A DNA stretch of 64,000 bases from Coraliomargarita algicola (GCF_033878955.1 NZ_CP138858.1:4243001-4307000); one strand, 5' to 3'; positions 42,072-50,959 are shown, numbered from the stretch's first letter. A program made the numbers and translations. The notes: generated by a model not told the origin, from the letters alone.

Positions 42072-42527
42072 ATGGCAATCATCACTAAAGTAATGGACAC
42101 TCGCTTCGATATCGAAGCGCTCCCACCGACAGGAAGCTATGTCGCGACCTGCGGTGATATTAACGATCAGTTTGGCGTCCAGCGTCCAAGCTTCGACAAT
42201 CCGCAGATCAAAGAACTGCGCGACGTCACTCGCTTCCTCTTCGGCTTTCGCGGGGCAGACGAACAGTTCTACCAGATTGAATCCTTCGAGTTCCGAATCT
42301 CGGGCAGTCCGAAGGCTAACTTGATGAAGTTCCTCAATGCCTGGCTAGGTAGACCCCCTGAATATGGCTGGGATTATTGTGAGCTAAAGGGGGAGGGCGC
42401 TTTAATCACCATCGTTCACAAGCCGAATGCGGATGGCTCACGCATTTTCGCCAACATCGTGGACATCAAGCCAGTTCCCGAGGAACTGCGTTCTCAGATC
42501 TTACCGCTTACAGTATTCACCGACTAA
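42072..42527 (+). CDS. Phage replication-associated protein, ssDNA-binding-like
   Basis: A 151-residue protein. The pattern LPPTGSYVATCGDIND, QFYQIESFEF, LMKFLNAWLGR and GALITIVHKPNADGSRIFANI follows a common phage protein encoded beside primases and annotated as replication-initiation or single-strand-binding related (NGO0469-like). I infer a role in element replication. It is the first gene after the iteron region. The ATG at 42072 is chosen over upstream in-frame starts. Confidence 0.55.
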   Translation: MAIITKVMDTRFDIEALPPTGSYVATCGDINDQFGVQRPSFDNPQIKELRDVTRFLFGFRGADEQFYQIESFEFRISGSPKANLMKFLNAWLGRPPEYGWDYCELKGEGALITIVHKPNADGSRIFANIVDIKPVPEELRSQILPLTVFTD

Positions 42528-42550
42528 TTCCATAACCTAACGAAATAAAT

Positions 42551-42784
42551 ATGATAACTAAAACAACTACTACCAATAAACTCGTTGATGCGAATGGCCT
42601 TCTGGAGGCGCTCTTTGATGAGTCCTCACGTCCTAGCCTCAGGTGGGTTCGCCAGATGCAGAAGATGCGCAAAATACCGTTTGTTAAAATATCACATCTT
42701 GTGAGGTTTGACGTCGAGCAAGTCCGTTCAGCACTTGAACAGGACTGCACCGTTCACTCCCGCAAACAGCTCCGTCGTAAGTAA
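42551..42784 (+). CDS. Small HTH DNA-binding protein
   Basis: A 77-residue protein with an HTH-like core (LVDANGLLEALFD, SLRWVRQMQKMRKIPFVKISHLVRFDVEQVRSALEQ) like AlpA/excisionase regulators. It probably regulates element genes. A basic tail follows. The gap to the upstream gene is 23 bases. Confidence 0.6.
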   Translation: MITKTTTTNKLVDANGLLEALFDESSRPSLRWVRQMQKMRKIPFVKISHLVRFDVEQVRSALEQDCTVHSRKQLRRK

Positions 42785-42799
42785 TTATAACACATCATT

Positions 42800-43480
42800 A
42801 TGAAAGAAAATCACATGGAAATCAACTCCAAATGCTCAAACTTTCGCAATTTCGAGCTGCGTTTCTCCGCATTAAAACAGGAGGCGAAGACTCCCGAATT
42901 TAGCTGCAAGCAGTCTTTTTCAAGCTCCTTCGATTGTGGTTCTGCTAAGCTAGAATTGAAGGGCGAGACCGGGACTTATTTGGTGGAAATCTTTGAAATT
43001 GTCGCGACGACATCAGGGTTTCAGCCCAGCTTAAATGGGCAGTATGTGGATGCATTATATCGGACAGAATGGTTGATCCATTCAGATGTCGGCATCGTCC
43101 GTATTGCACTAAACAAAGATCTGCTGCAGCCAAGGGCTAATCGCAGGCTAAGCGAGTCGTTGTGGAATTATCACGTCTGGGCTGAAACTATGGATGGAAC
43201 ATGTTTCGAAGACTATAAGCTCATGTCCAATCTTCCGTGCTTCGATTCTATAGTGCCTTCAGCCGATGATTTTGAGCGTTTAGTAGACCCTAGTTCAGAG
43301 ACTGAGATTAATCCATTTCGTGTCTTTGCTGGAGTTGCTGTCTCTGCGTTGCTTGGCCTCGACTGGAGGGAGTATTTTGAACTCAACGTGTCTCGTGAGG
43401 GGAAGCCGAATATCCATTTGGCTGATGTTTTCAGCATTGGTTTGTATCCAGTTAAATTAGAGTCTCCCTACTGCAACTAG
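42800..43480 (+). CDS. Hypothetical protein of the replication module
   Basis: A 226-residue soluble protein that I do not recognise. It is moderately Ser-rich, with no clear motif. It lies between the small HTH gene and the primase, all rightward with gaps of 15 and 20 bases. ATG 42800 is used. ATG 42815 (MEINSK) is an alternative. Confidence 0.6.
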   Translation: MKENHMEINSKCSNFRNFELRFSALKQEAKTPEFSCKQSFSSSFDCGSAKLELKGETGTYLVEIFEIVATTSGFQPSLNGQYVDALYRTEWLIHSDVGIVRIALNKDLLQPRANRRLSESLWNYHVWAETMDGTCFEDYKLMSNLPCFDSIVPSADDFERLVDPSSETEINPFRVFAGVAVSALLGLDWREYFELNVSREGKPNIHLADVFSIGLYPVKLESPYCN

Positions 43481-43500
43481 TCATTCCAGCTTTTCATCAA

Positions 43501-44397
43501 ATGGCTCAAATCGAAACACTGCCTCCCGCTCTCGCGGAAACGCTCAGCCGTTTTCCGAGTCCGGGGGAACGCAATAACTGGTTCTTCGAAGTCGCGGTGC
43601 GTGCACGTCAGGTCGCTTCAGAGAAACGAGTGCGGGAGGTTCTGCATCAGGTCGTGGCTCATCAAGGCTGGTCCGATCGCGACTTCTCCAAGGAGATTGA
43701 TCGTGCCGTTCGCCGTGCTTATGACTCTGATTCACCTGCGCGTAAAACGGGCGCCAGACTTGCGAAGGCAGCGGGGGCGCTTTCTGTTCAGAAGTATCCC
43801 CCTTGGCCGAAGCTCGACGAGTCCTTACGTGCCACAATCTTAATCACGCCACCAATCTTCGACCCAGGCGAGACGCTTGATTGGACCACTGCGGATATTG
43901 TCGACGCATTGTATCAGTCAGACGACTTACTTTGTCTGGCAAAGGATAATACTTCGGCGGTCACCGCCCCGCGCAATCGGTGGCGAGGGAGGGAGTCACA
44001 ATATCAATTCCTTGTTGCCAATCCGATGAGGTTCTTGATGGGCCGCACGCAAGAGGGCAAACCATCTTCTCGTTGTCACGGTAATGCGACGCGTAGCCGT
44101 ATTTTTCAAGTAGTCGAGTTCGACCAAGGCACGCGCGAAGAGCAGGCCGCAATCCTTTCGGCGCTGAACTCCGAGCAGACGCCGCTCGTCCTGGTAGTGT
44201 GGTCTGGCTCGAAGTCGCTTCATGGCTGGTTTGACGTCCGCAAGCTCAGTGAAGCTGAGAAATGCGAATTCTTTGCGCAGGCCTGCCGCTATGGAGCGGA
44301 CCGCACATTATGGGATCAGTCTAAACTCGTTCGCATGCCAGGGGGCACTCGTCAAAGCAACGGGCAGCAGCAGTCCATCCTCTATTTTTGTCCTTAG
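43501..44397 (+). CDS. Primase-like protein (archaeo-eukaryotic primase type)
   Basis: A 298-residue protein. The C-terminal half carries the order of a small AEP primase: an acidic VVEFD at about 200, SGSKSLHGWFDV with the catalytic-type His at about 240, and KLVRMPGGTR near 280. The N-terminal part is helical (PPALAETLSRFPSPGERNNWFFEVA), resembling PriCT-like domains of phage primases. With the next gene (RepA-like helicase) it would form the element's replication initiator set. A second acidic residue in the first motif is not clear. Confidence 0.65.
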   Translation: MAQIETLPPALAETLSRFPSPGERNNWFFEVAVRARQVASEKRVREVLHQVVAHQGWSDRDFSKEIDRAVRRAYDSDSPARKTGARLAKAAGALSVQKYPPWPKLDESLRATILITPPIFDPGETLDWTTADIVDALYQSDDLLCLAKDNTSAVTAPRNRWRGRESQYQFLVANPMRFLMGRTQEGKPSSRCHGNATRSRIFQVVEFDQGTREEQAAILSALNSEQTPLVLVVWSGSKSLHGWFDVRKLSEAEKCEFFAQACRYGADRTLWDQSKLVRMPGGTRQSNGQQQSILYFCP

Positions 44398-44429
44398 GCA
44401 CTAGCCCATGTGCCTCATCCCACATTCAA

Positions 44430-45704
44430 ATGTCTTCAAGTCCTATCAATAATACAGCAGTGGCCAGCACGCCCCGTGAAATTTGGGAGCAATGTCCCGA
44501 GCCCGATCCAGCATTTCAAACGAGTATCGAACCGTATGCTCCATTTGCGTCCGACCTCCCAGAGGAAACCTCCACCACGCAGGCAGTCGTGACGGCGAAG
44601 CCTAAATCATTCACGGTATTAAGCGCATCGGAGCTGCTAGCACGAGTGCTTCCAGTCATGATCAGTATCCTCGGCAATGGGATCATTGTCATGGGGCAGC
44701 TGATCAGCATTCTAGGGCAGGGGGGCACCGGCAAAAGTCGCTTCGTCATGCAGCTCGCCATTTTTCAGGTCCTTGGGCGTGACTTTGTAGGTTTTAAGAC
44801 GCACCCCAAGCCACTCAAGCACCTGTTTATTGGCACGGAAAACAGCATTCATCGGCAGCAGTCAGAGCTGAGAAAGATGACCGCTGGTTTCACTGACCAA
44901 GAGCGCGAGTTACTGGGGCAGTATCTCTTCTTTCATGTCGTCGAAGGCATTGACGATGCCTTTATCAATCTAGGCTCGCCAGAGATCGTTCAAAAGTGGC
45001 AACTCACCCTAGAGCAGATTCAGCCCGACTGTGTTTTTGTCGATCCCTTTGGCGAAGTCGTGATAGGCGATATCAACAAAGACGCCGATGTCCGCCATAC
45101 CCTGCGTGAGCTCACTCGGATCTGTCGCCGTCACAATCATGACACCGCGATTATAGTCGTTCATCACGCACGGACAGGGCGGGGAAATATCGCGCAAGCG
45201 GTCGGATACGATCGAGGTAATTTCGGCCTTGGGTCCAAAGCACTCTATTCCGGCGTCCGCTCGCAACTGAACTTAGCCCCAGCCGATCCCGACGATTCTT
45301 CCCGTATCGTGCTTTCATGCGGTAAGTCCAATGACACCAAGCCCTTTAAGCCCATGGGGCTCAAGCTCAACGAAACTACGATGACCTACGAGGTCGATTC
45401 CATGTTTGATGTCGACGCCTGGCTCGCAGATGTCGAGGGCACACAACGCGGGCAGGCGGCCAGTGTGGCCGATGCCGTCCGTGCCGTTCAGGCCGGGAGC
45501 ATCCGCTATGCCGATATCGTCAAGGCAGTCGTCGACGATACCGCCTGTTCACCAGCCACGGCCAAGCGCCGCATCAAAGAGGCAGTTCACGGGGGCTATC
45601 TAAGAAAACGCACCAACGGTGATTATGTCACCGCTAAGCCCCTTCCCACACCTGCAGCGCATACCGTCTCCCTGCAAAAAGTCTCAAACTCAGTCTCACC
45701 CTGA
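44430..45704 (+). CDS. RepA-like (AAA_25) DNA helicase
   Basis: A 424-residue protein with a RecA-fold ATPase at about 65-280: Walker A GQGGTGKS at 96-103, Walker B-type CVFVDPFGEV, and a following IIVVHHAR switch. The C-terminal region holds a helical HTH-like segment (ACSPATAKRRIKEAVHGGYLRK). Such RepA-type hexamers unwind DNA for plasmid and phage replication. ATG 44430 was chosen over an upstream start at 44388, which overlaps the primase end. Three 10-bp-spaced repeats start at its stop codon. Confidence 0.8.
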   Translation: MSSSPINNTAVASTPREIWEQCPEPDPAFQTSIEPYAPFASDLPEETSTTQAVVTAKPKSFTVLSASELLARVLPVMISILGNGIIVMGQLISILGQGGTGKSRFVMQLAIFQVLGRDFVGFKTHPKPLKHLFIGTENSIHRQQSELRKMTAGFTDQERELLGQYLFFHVVEGIDDAFINLGSPEIVQKWQLTLEQIQPDCVFVDPFGEVVIGDINKDADVRHTLRELTRICRRHNHDTAIIVVHHARTGRGNIAQAVGYDRGNFGLGSKALYSGVRSQLNLAPADPDDSSRIVLSCGKSNDTKPFKPMGLKLNETTMTYEVDSMFDVDAWLADVEGTQRGQAASVADAVRAVQAGSIRYADIVKAVVDDTACSPATAKRRIKEAVHGGYLRKRTNGDYVTAKPLPTPAAHTVSLQKVSNSVSP

Positions 45705-45727
45705 TACTCATTGATACCACCTGATAC
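45702..45727. repeat. Three TGATAC repeats at exact 10-bp spacing
   Basis: TGATAC occurs at 45702, 45712 and 45722. The first overlaps the helicase stop codon. They are phased on one DNA face and lie directly beside a strong palindrome (45730-45770). They may be operator or origin sites. Confidence 0.6.
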
Positions 45728-45729
45728 CA

Positions 45730-45770
45730 GTCTCAAGTCTCACACCCCCTATAGGGGGTGAGACTGAGAC
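45730..45770. promoter_or_regulatory. Strong palindrome/hairpin before a small HTH gene
   Basis: The core CACCCCCTATAGGGGGTG (45743-45760) is a perfect 18-bp palindrome. The flanks extend it to a stem of about 17 bp with a two-base and a one-base bulge (GTCTCA and GAGAC pairings). No T-tract follows. Candidate roles are an operator for the adjacent HTH protein, an RNA switch or a termination structure for the helicase transcript. Confidence 0.65.
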
Positions 45771-45791
45771 TATCCCAACAATACCACTATT

Positions 45792-46022
45792 ATGCTAAAA
45801 TACAACGATACCCAAATGCTCTCCGTCAAGGAACTCGCTTGGCGTCTCAATCGTCATCCCAACTACGTCTATCGCATGAAGAAGGCCGGCTTCCCCATGC
45901 CTGGCTATCGAGCAACCTTGGAAGACGCGCTCAAGTGGCTCGAAGAAAATCCAGGCTGGAGTCGTAAGCTAGACCGCGCTAAGATGAAAGTGGCAAGAAC
46001 GGTGTCTCACCAACCAAATTAA
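45792..46022 (+). CDS. Small AlpA-like HTH DNA-binding protein
   Basis: A 76-residue protein with an HTH_17-type pattern (MLSVKELAWRLNRHPNYVYRMKKAGFPMPGYR, then EDALKWLEENPGW). AlpA-type proteins activate or regulate integrase and packaging genes of satellites and prophages. It follows the palindrome by 21 bases, so autoregulation is plausible. It has a basic tail. Confidence 0.75.
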   Translation: MLKYNDTQMLSVKELAWRLNRHPNYVYRMKKAGFPMPGYRATLEDALKWLEENPGWSRKLDRAKMKVARTVSHQPN

Positions 46023-46089
46023 AGGAATAAAATTGTTCGGGGAGAGTCTGGACTTGAGTAGGCTGTTAAAATTAAATTTCGCTAAAATA

Positions 46090-46722
46090 ATGAAATTTAC
46101 AGTAGGAAAGCATACATTCGATTCCAAAAAAGAAGCTGAGGAGTATTTCTTGAGGATTCGTGATCAATATAATGACGGACAGTCACTAGAGAATGATGAC
46201 CTGAAAGAAGTGATAGAACTCTTGGCATTACACCCCAATGCAAAGGACAAGATTGGGCCTGGTGTTAATCGTATTTCAGTCGGGGTAAATGAAAGAGGAA
46301 ACGGCCGTGAGTTTAAAATTCACCGAGCCGATGGCACAGTAGATAATTTTCGACCTAAAAAGTGCATCACTCAGCCCGTTCATCATTCCAATTTAATGGA
46401 TGCCTGTAGAGGTCATATTGCTGATCAAATTTCAGCTTTTAGAATATCAGAATTCTCCGCAAATACTTGCCTCCGATGTCCAATCAACGGAGAGCTTTTA
46501 ACTGAGGGTAACTCGGATGTAGATCACTATCCCATTAGTTTTAAAGAGCTCGTTTTTCGATGGCTTAATTCGATTGATCTAGGAGTTCAGCAAGTAAAAG
46601 TTGCTGGGGCATCGCAGCACGAAATTGAAGATGCAAAGCTCAGACAATCATGGATCGATTTCCATCGGAAACAGGCGAGATTGAGGCTAACTTCTTCCAC
46701 TGGAAATAGATCTCGTCGATGA
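46090..46722 (+). CDS. DUF3223-like/HNH-type nuclease
   Basis: A 210-residue protein. The N-terminal part (KFTVGKHTFDSKKEAEEYFLRI, RDQYNDGQ) resembles the DUF3223 (DCL) domain. The C-terminal part has CxxC in NTCLRCPI and DVDHYPISFKELVFRWL, an HNH-like metal and catalytic His set. HNH nucleases beside terminase genes support packaging in many phages and capsid-forming satellites. ATG 46090 is chosen because homology starts there. An upstream TTG at 46033 is possible. It ends just before the non-coding block. Confidence 0.7.
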   Translation: MKFTVGKHTFDSKKEAEEYFLRIRDQYNDGQSLENDDLKEVIELLALHPNAKDKIGPGVNRISVGVNERGNGREFKIHRADGTVDNFRPKKCITQPVHHSNLMDACRGHIADQISAFRISEFSANTCLRCPINGELLTEGNSDVDHYPISFKELVFRWLNSIDLGVQQVKVAGASQHEIEDAKLRQSWIDFHRKQARLRLTSSTGNRSRR

Positions 46723-47892
46723 TAGAGTTTTAGTTGGTGGCGTCCAGTAGGCAAAAGTCGCGTGTTTTCTCCAAGCCAGAGAAATGTAATGGTGAGAGGG
46801 GGCCATCGGGCTTCAACCAACCCCTGCGCTCGCTCCGCTCGCTTGGGGAACGGATGCGCCCCCGGCCACATCGTCACCGTTTCGACTTCACGATCTCACA
46901 TCTCCGTCGCGAGCCGAGCTGTCCTCGCATCCTCTGCAACGCCACAACCGCCTGCCCAGGTTCCGCTGCCGGCCATCTCCATTCCGCTGCCGGCTCCGCG
47001 ACGTTCAACCCTTTGGTCGCCAGCTCCCGCCGGGATTCTCTCTGCTCCGACCGGGCGCTCCACTTCGAATGCCCCGCAGCTCTCGCGTCGCCAATCGAAC
47101 CCGCGCTGCCACCTCCCACCAACGCCGCCGTTCCCTCCGCGCCGATGGCATCCAGTCGCTTAGGCTCCTTGCGCCACCCGCGCTCCGGTCACTACCCGCA
47201 ACGAACGCCACCCGCAGACGCTGCCCCTCCGCGCCTCTCCGGTTCCGCTGCACGCTTGCCCTCCGGCCGTCTTCCACTGCGGCGGCCACCATCGGCGCTC
47301 AACACCTTCCACGCGGCTACGGCGGACGAGCCCCTGAATCACGCTATCGGCAAAGCCCATAGCGCGCCAGTGGCTCCACCGCCTCCGCTGATCGCGTTCC
47401 AGGTGTTTCGCTTCCTCCGATGAAGGCCGCCTCCGTTCCCGCCGACCTGCGGACAAGCGTTCCGCTCCACCTCCGCTTCGCGTAGCGTCACCGACTGCAC
47501 CATTTGGTTGCAATCCAACTCCCTCCAGCACCAAGCCGCCGCCGAGCGCCTGCTGCGTTCGTGCCTCACTCCGGGGGCGCACGGCTCCCGCAACGAACGC
47601 CATCCGCGCCAGGTGGCTCCGATCACTCGTTCCTCGCTCACTACGACACCCCGCGCTCCTCACACTTTCAATCCAGCGTCGCCCCCGTTCGCCAACCCAC
47701 CACGCTACGCGCCCTCCGCACAGAGCTCGCTACCTCCGTTCTGTTACGCTTCCGCTCTGGTCAACCCTTAGTCGCAAGCTCCTGCGGGATTCCCGACGCT
47801 CCGCTACACAGCCCGTCCTCCGCTCCCACAGAGCTACGGGCGCTACGCAAAGCCAGCTCGGATCGAATTTCGATCCTCGTCAACCGTTCAAA

Positions 47893-48030
47893 GCCCACGG
47901 CGGTCGGGGGCCCATGGCTTATGCGCACAATCTCGCCTTATGTCCAACACTGCGTCGTATTCCTAGCAGACGCTTCGCTTGCTGGACATAAGAGAGATTG
48001 TGTCGCTCCAGCCCCCCGACCACCGCGGGC
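47893..48030. repeat. Large multi-helix hairpin (138 nt)
   Basis: Four nested helices pair in order. GCCCACGGCGGTCGGGGG (47893-47910) pairs with 48013-48030 over 18 positions, including G-U pairs. CACAATCTC (47926-47934) pairs with GAGATTGTG (47994-48002). TTATGTCCA (47938-47946) pairs with TGGACATAA (47983-47991). GCGTC (47952-47956) pairs with GACGC in the apical region. Correct nesting of four helices is unlikely by chance in unselected sequence. The strand of any RNA is not known. Confidence 0.8.
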
Positions 48031-48450
48031 AACCAACCCACCGCAACGCCCCTGCATTCGCTCACGCTCATCTCACTCCAGTCGCTTAGGCTCCCTGCGT
48101 TCGGGGGCTACAGTCTGTCCCCCGGCCCCCTCCCTAGATGCCCTTGAAATTCAAGCCCACTCGTGGCGATCTAGCACCGTTTACCGCTTCCGTCGCTTCG
48201 CGCCTGCGCCGTCACCGATCCTCCAGGCGGCCCCCATTTGAAAGGAGGGGGGCCTTCCCCCCGCCTCCCGGCGCGGTTGGCCCCGCGCTTTCGCTCGCTT
48301 CGCGTAGCTCATCGCAGGCGCTATCGCGCCTAGATCCAGCGGCGCCCCAGCGCCGATCAAAAAAAAAGAGCCCATGGCTCGCTCCGCGAGCCCCCCATTT
48401 CGCGGGCCCCTATCACGGCGTAGCCTCGCGAAGACGGATAGCCCCCGCGC

Positions 48451-48470
48451 CGCGCTTACGTGCGTTTTTT
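48451..48470 (+). terminator. Candidate rho-independent terminator ending the C-rich block
   Basis: CGCGC (48451-48455), TTAC loop, GTGCG (48460-48464), then T6 (48465-48470). The stem is only 5 bp with one G-U pair, so it is weak, but the T-tract is clear. It lies 104 bases before the small terminase gene and could end a transcript coming from the left. Confidence 0.45.
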
Positions 48471-48504
48471 ACCTGTCCGCTCGGTCCGGCCCCACGCCTA
48501 TATC

Positions 48505-48532
48505 GTGAAACCCGATTAAGCGCAGTGAATCC
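48505..48532 (+). promoter_or_regulatory. GTGAAAC-type motif upstream of small terminase (copy 1)
   Basis: GTGAAACCCGATTAAG followed by GCAGTGAATCCC. Related copies lie at 50900-50915 (before portal) and 53186-53212 (before the protease gene), each in the gap before a rightward packaging or head gene. It may be a shared regulatory site or a repeated boundary sequence. Confidence 0.4.
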
Positions 48533-48574
48533 CGCACCTTGTTGATCGGAGCAAGACCAAGCCACAATTGGGCA

Positions 48575-49087
48575 ATGCCTCAGCCTTCAAGTCTCACTTC
48601 TCAGGTCTCTAAAACCTCCGTCCTCGCGACCAAGCGAAAGTTCTCCGCCGCACTCTTTGAGCGTGTAGTGGGAAACCTGATACGCGGCGACGATACACAT
48701 CCAGCCATCGAGAAGGAGGGGATCGGCAAAAGCCAGTTTTACCTCGAACTCACCCGTCGGCCCGAGCTGGCCAATCGCTTCAAAGAAGCACAGATCCAAC
48801 GGGACCAGGTTCGCAATGCAAAGCGTATCGAATCCGCAGAAGCCGAACTGCATCGGCGTGGCGTCGACGGTTGGGAGGAACCCGTCTTCGACATCAAAGG
48901 CAACCATTGCGGTGACAAGCGCCGCTATTCCGATGCCTGTCTGATCTTCATGCTCAAGAGCCTGAAACCCGATGTCTACGCTGATAAACCACAGGCCTTG
49001 GTTCAGACCAACGTCAATATTCACACCAAGGATGAAAAGGAAATCCTAGCCGATTGGCGCCAACGCCTGGGAGCCGCGCCGGAGTAG
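48575..49087 (+). CDS. Small terminase-like protein
   Basis: A 170-residue protein. A helical N-terminal DNA-binding-like region (ATKRKFSAALFERVVGNLIRGDDTHPAIEKEGIGKSQFYLELTRR) is followed by a central helix with KEAQIQRDQVRNAKRI and a C-terminal SLKPDVYADKPQ. This resembles phage small terminase or HTH packaging proteins. It is followed by the large terminase 35 bases later, which supports the call. The ATG at 48575 is chosen over a TTG at 48539. Confidence 0.65.
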   Translation: MPQPSSLTSQVSKTSVLATKRKFSAALFERVVGNLIRGDDTHPAIEKEGIGKSQFYLELTRRPELANRFKEAQIQRDQVRNAKRIESAEAELHRRGVDGWEEPVFDIKGNHCGDKRRYSDACLIFMLKSLKPDVYADKPQALVQTNVNIHTKDEKEILADWRQRLGAAPE

Positions 49088-49122
49088 CCCAACTCTGAAC
49101 TCCTCACTCTCCGCATCCTACT

Positions 49123-50466
49123 GTGAGCGCAGCGAACCCCAGCCCCTTCGATTTACTCCTCCCGTATCAACGCGATTGGGTGCTGGACGATTCACGCTTC
49201 AAGATATGGCTCAAGTCTCGTCAGATCGGTGGCTCCCTAGCCGCATCCTTTGAAGTCGTTGCCGACGCCATCGCCACTGGTTCCGATTGGATCATCCTAT
49301 CCGCAGGCGAACGCCAAGCCCTGGAGTTCATGGAAAAGGTCCACCGCGTCGGACAAATTTTCTGCGACGGTATCGAGCAAAAGACAGGTAAACCTTACCG
49401 CCCCGAAACCAAAGCCTCACAGATCCGCTTTCCCAATGGTGCCCGTATCCTAGCACTGCCGGCCAATGCTTCCACCGCCCGCGGATACTCGGCCAATCTC
49501 GTGCTCGATGAATTCGCCTTCCACGAAAATCCCGAAGAGATCTGGCGAGCTGTCTATCCGATCATCACCAACCCACTGCGCGGCGAACTGAAGCTTCGAG
49601 TGATCTCCACGCCAGCGGGGATGAACAACAAGTTCTACGAGCTCTGGAACGACGCGCCCGATTTCAAGCGCCACAAGACAAGTGTTTACGATGCCGTCGA
49701 ACAAGGGCTCGGCCTAAACATTGACGAGCTACGCGATAACCTCGCCGATCCCGACGGCTGGGCCCAAGAGTTTGAGTGTCAATTCATGGAGCACGCCGCC
49801 CAAGTCTTCCCGATGGATCTCATCCGCACCGTCGAAGATCCCGCAGCGTCTTTTGGCCCCTATGAAACGCGCACCCCAAATCCTCTTTTTGTTGGTATCG
49901 ACATCGGCCGCCGCAAAGATCTCACCGTAGCATGGACCTTGGAGCGGGTAGCAGGCATCCTCTGGACCCGTGAAATCCTGATCCTCGAAAACACCCCGTT
50001 CCCCGAACAAGAAGCCATCCTCGCCGAACGCGTAGCAGGTGCACGATACATCGCCATCGATTCGACCGGGATGGGAGGCCCCATCTCCGAGCACCTCGCC
50101 AAGAGGCTAGGGGACTACAAACTCGAAGCCGTCAACTTCACCAACGACCGCAAGCGCGAGCTATTCAGCCGCGCCAAGAAAGCCTTCCAATCGCAGAAGG
50201 TTCGCATCCCAAACGACGCCAAACTCCGCGATGACCTCGCCAGCATCCAACGCATCGTCACCCTGCAGGGCCTAGTGAAATTCATCGCTGGCAGAACCAG
50301 AGACGGTCACGCCGACCGAGCCACTGCTTTGGCCTTAGCCATGCACGCCGCCGAAAAGATCCCCGAGGGCATCGGGATTTCAGAGCAGAGCCCGATCAGA
50401 GTCGGAGAGAATCGAAGAAGGCATCGTCCTATGAGGACTAGGTTTAGAAAAGCCTTGAATTTATAA
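49123..50466 (+). CDS. Phage terminase large subunit (Mu gp28-like)
   Basis: A 447-residue protein. The ATPase has a Walker A-like KSRQIGGS at 31-38 and Walker B LVLDEFAF. The RNase-H-like nuclease has GIDIGRRKD at about 260, DSTGMGG at about 312 and DGHADRATALALA at about 405, supplying the acidic residues. It cuts and pumps DNA into heads. The sequence style fits the Mu gp28 group. The start is GTG at 49123. A tail of basic residues ends the protein. Confidence 0.9.
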   Translation: MSAANPSPFDLLLPYQRDWVLDDSRFKIWLKSRQIGGSLAASFEVVADAIATGSDWIILSAGERQALEFMEKVHRVGQIFCDGIEQKTGKPYRPETKASQIRFPNGARILALPANASTARGYSANLVLDEFAFHENPEEIWRAVYPIITNPLRGELKLRVISTPAGMNNKFYELWNDAPDFKRHKTSVYDAVEQGLGLNIDELRDNLADPDGWAQEFECQFMEHAAQVFPMDLIRTVEDPAASFGPYETRTPNPLFVGIDIGRRKDLTVAWTLERVAGILWTREILILENTPFPEQEAILAERVAGARYIAIDSTGMGGPISEHLAKRLGDYKLEAVNFTNDRKRELFSRAKKAFQSQKVRIPNDAKLRDDLASIQRIVTLQGLVKFIAGRTRDGHADRATALALAMHAAEKIPEGIGISEQSPIRVGENRRRHRPMRTRFRKALNL

Positions 50467-50467
50467 A

Positions 50468-50890
50468 GTGAATTTATTTCCTACTATCATGGCCGGTCAT
50501 CAAGATCGAGTGATGAATTATAGATTCGTCTTAGAAGCTTTGCCAGAATGTATAAGTTGGGCAAAGTCGAAAGGAGTGTTAGACGACTTCACTAATAGAT
50601 TTCTATCTTCAGTAATAAAAGATTTAGATGATTTTAGATGTGAGTTTACTTCGCTTCACTTAGACGGTGACCGTGACGTGATTATTTACCGCGTTGATAG
50701 AGTAAGAACTCACAATATTAACGGGAAATCCTATTGTGTGAGTAGTAAGTTTGAGTATTCGGCTGGAGATAATTGTCTTCACCGCAGAGAGACGGACTAC
50801 AGGATTACCGAAATAAAAGCTTTTGGAAGGTTCGGTAGAACACTAACTGGCGATGAGGCTTATAGTATCAGTGAACATCTTCAATTTTAA
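50468..50890 (+). CDS. Hypothetical AT-rich gene between terminase and portal
   Basis: A 140-residue protein that I do not recognise. It starts with GTG immediately after the terminase stop, or ATG at 50489. The base composition is much more A+T rich than the neighbouring packaging genes, suggesting a later insertion (moron-like). No motif is evident. Confidence 0.6.
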   Translation: MNLFPTIMAGHQDRVMNYRFVLEALPECISWAKSKGVLDDFTNRFLSSVIKDLDDFRCEFTSLHLDGDRDVIIYRVDRVRTHNINGKSYCVSSKFEYSAGDNCLHRRETDYRITEIKAFGRFGRTLTGDEAYSISEHLQF

Positions 50891-50899
50891 TTCTTTGTG

Positions 50900-50915
50900 G
50901 TGAAACCCAGTTAAA
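50900..50915 (+). promoter_or_regulatory. GTGAAAC-type motif upstream of portal (copy 2)
   Basis: GTGAAACCCAGTTAAA in the gap between the AT-rich gene and portal. It resembles the first half of the copies at 48505 and 53186. Confidence 0.35.
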
Positions 50916-50959
50916 TTCCTCCCTTCGCGCTTTGGTATGTCTGCTCAAAACTCCCTGTA

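Larger units (their letters stand above)
46723..48574. other. 1.85-kb C-rich block with large hairpins and internal repeats, apparently non-coding
   Basis: Long reading frames exist on both strands but give low-complexity Pro/Ser/Arg/Ala translations with no recognisable motif, as expected from strong base skew, so I do not call them genes. The plus strand is C-rich. Similar segments recur out of register: CCAGTCGCTTAGGCTCC at 47153 and 48072, a GTCGC...AGCTCC..CGGGATTC phrase at about 47018 and 47772, and CGCAACGAACGCCA at about 47206 and 47590. Several strong hairpins occur, the largest at 47893-48030. It separates the HNH-like nuclease from the terminase genes. A large structured RNA is one reading; a decayed insertion is the other. 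Confidence 0.6.

Noticed and set aside
46734..48241. Long frames in the C-rich block on both strands
   Set aside because: Translations are low-complexity Pro/Ser/Arg with no motif or start signal and several frames are equally open, which base skew explains.
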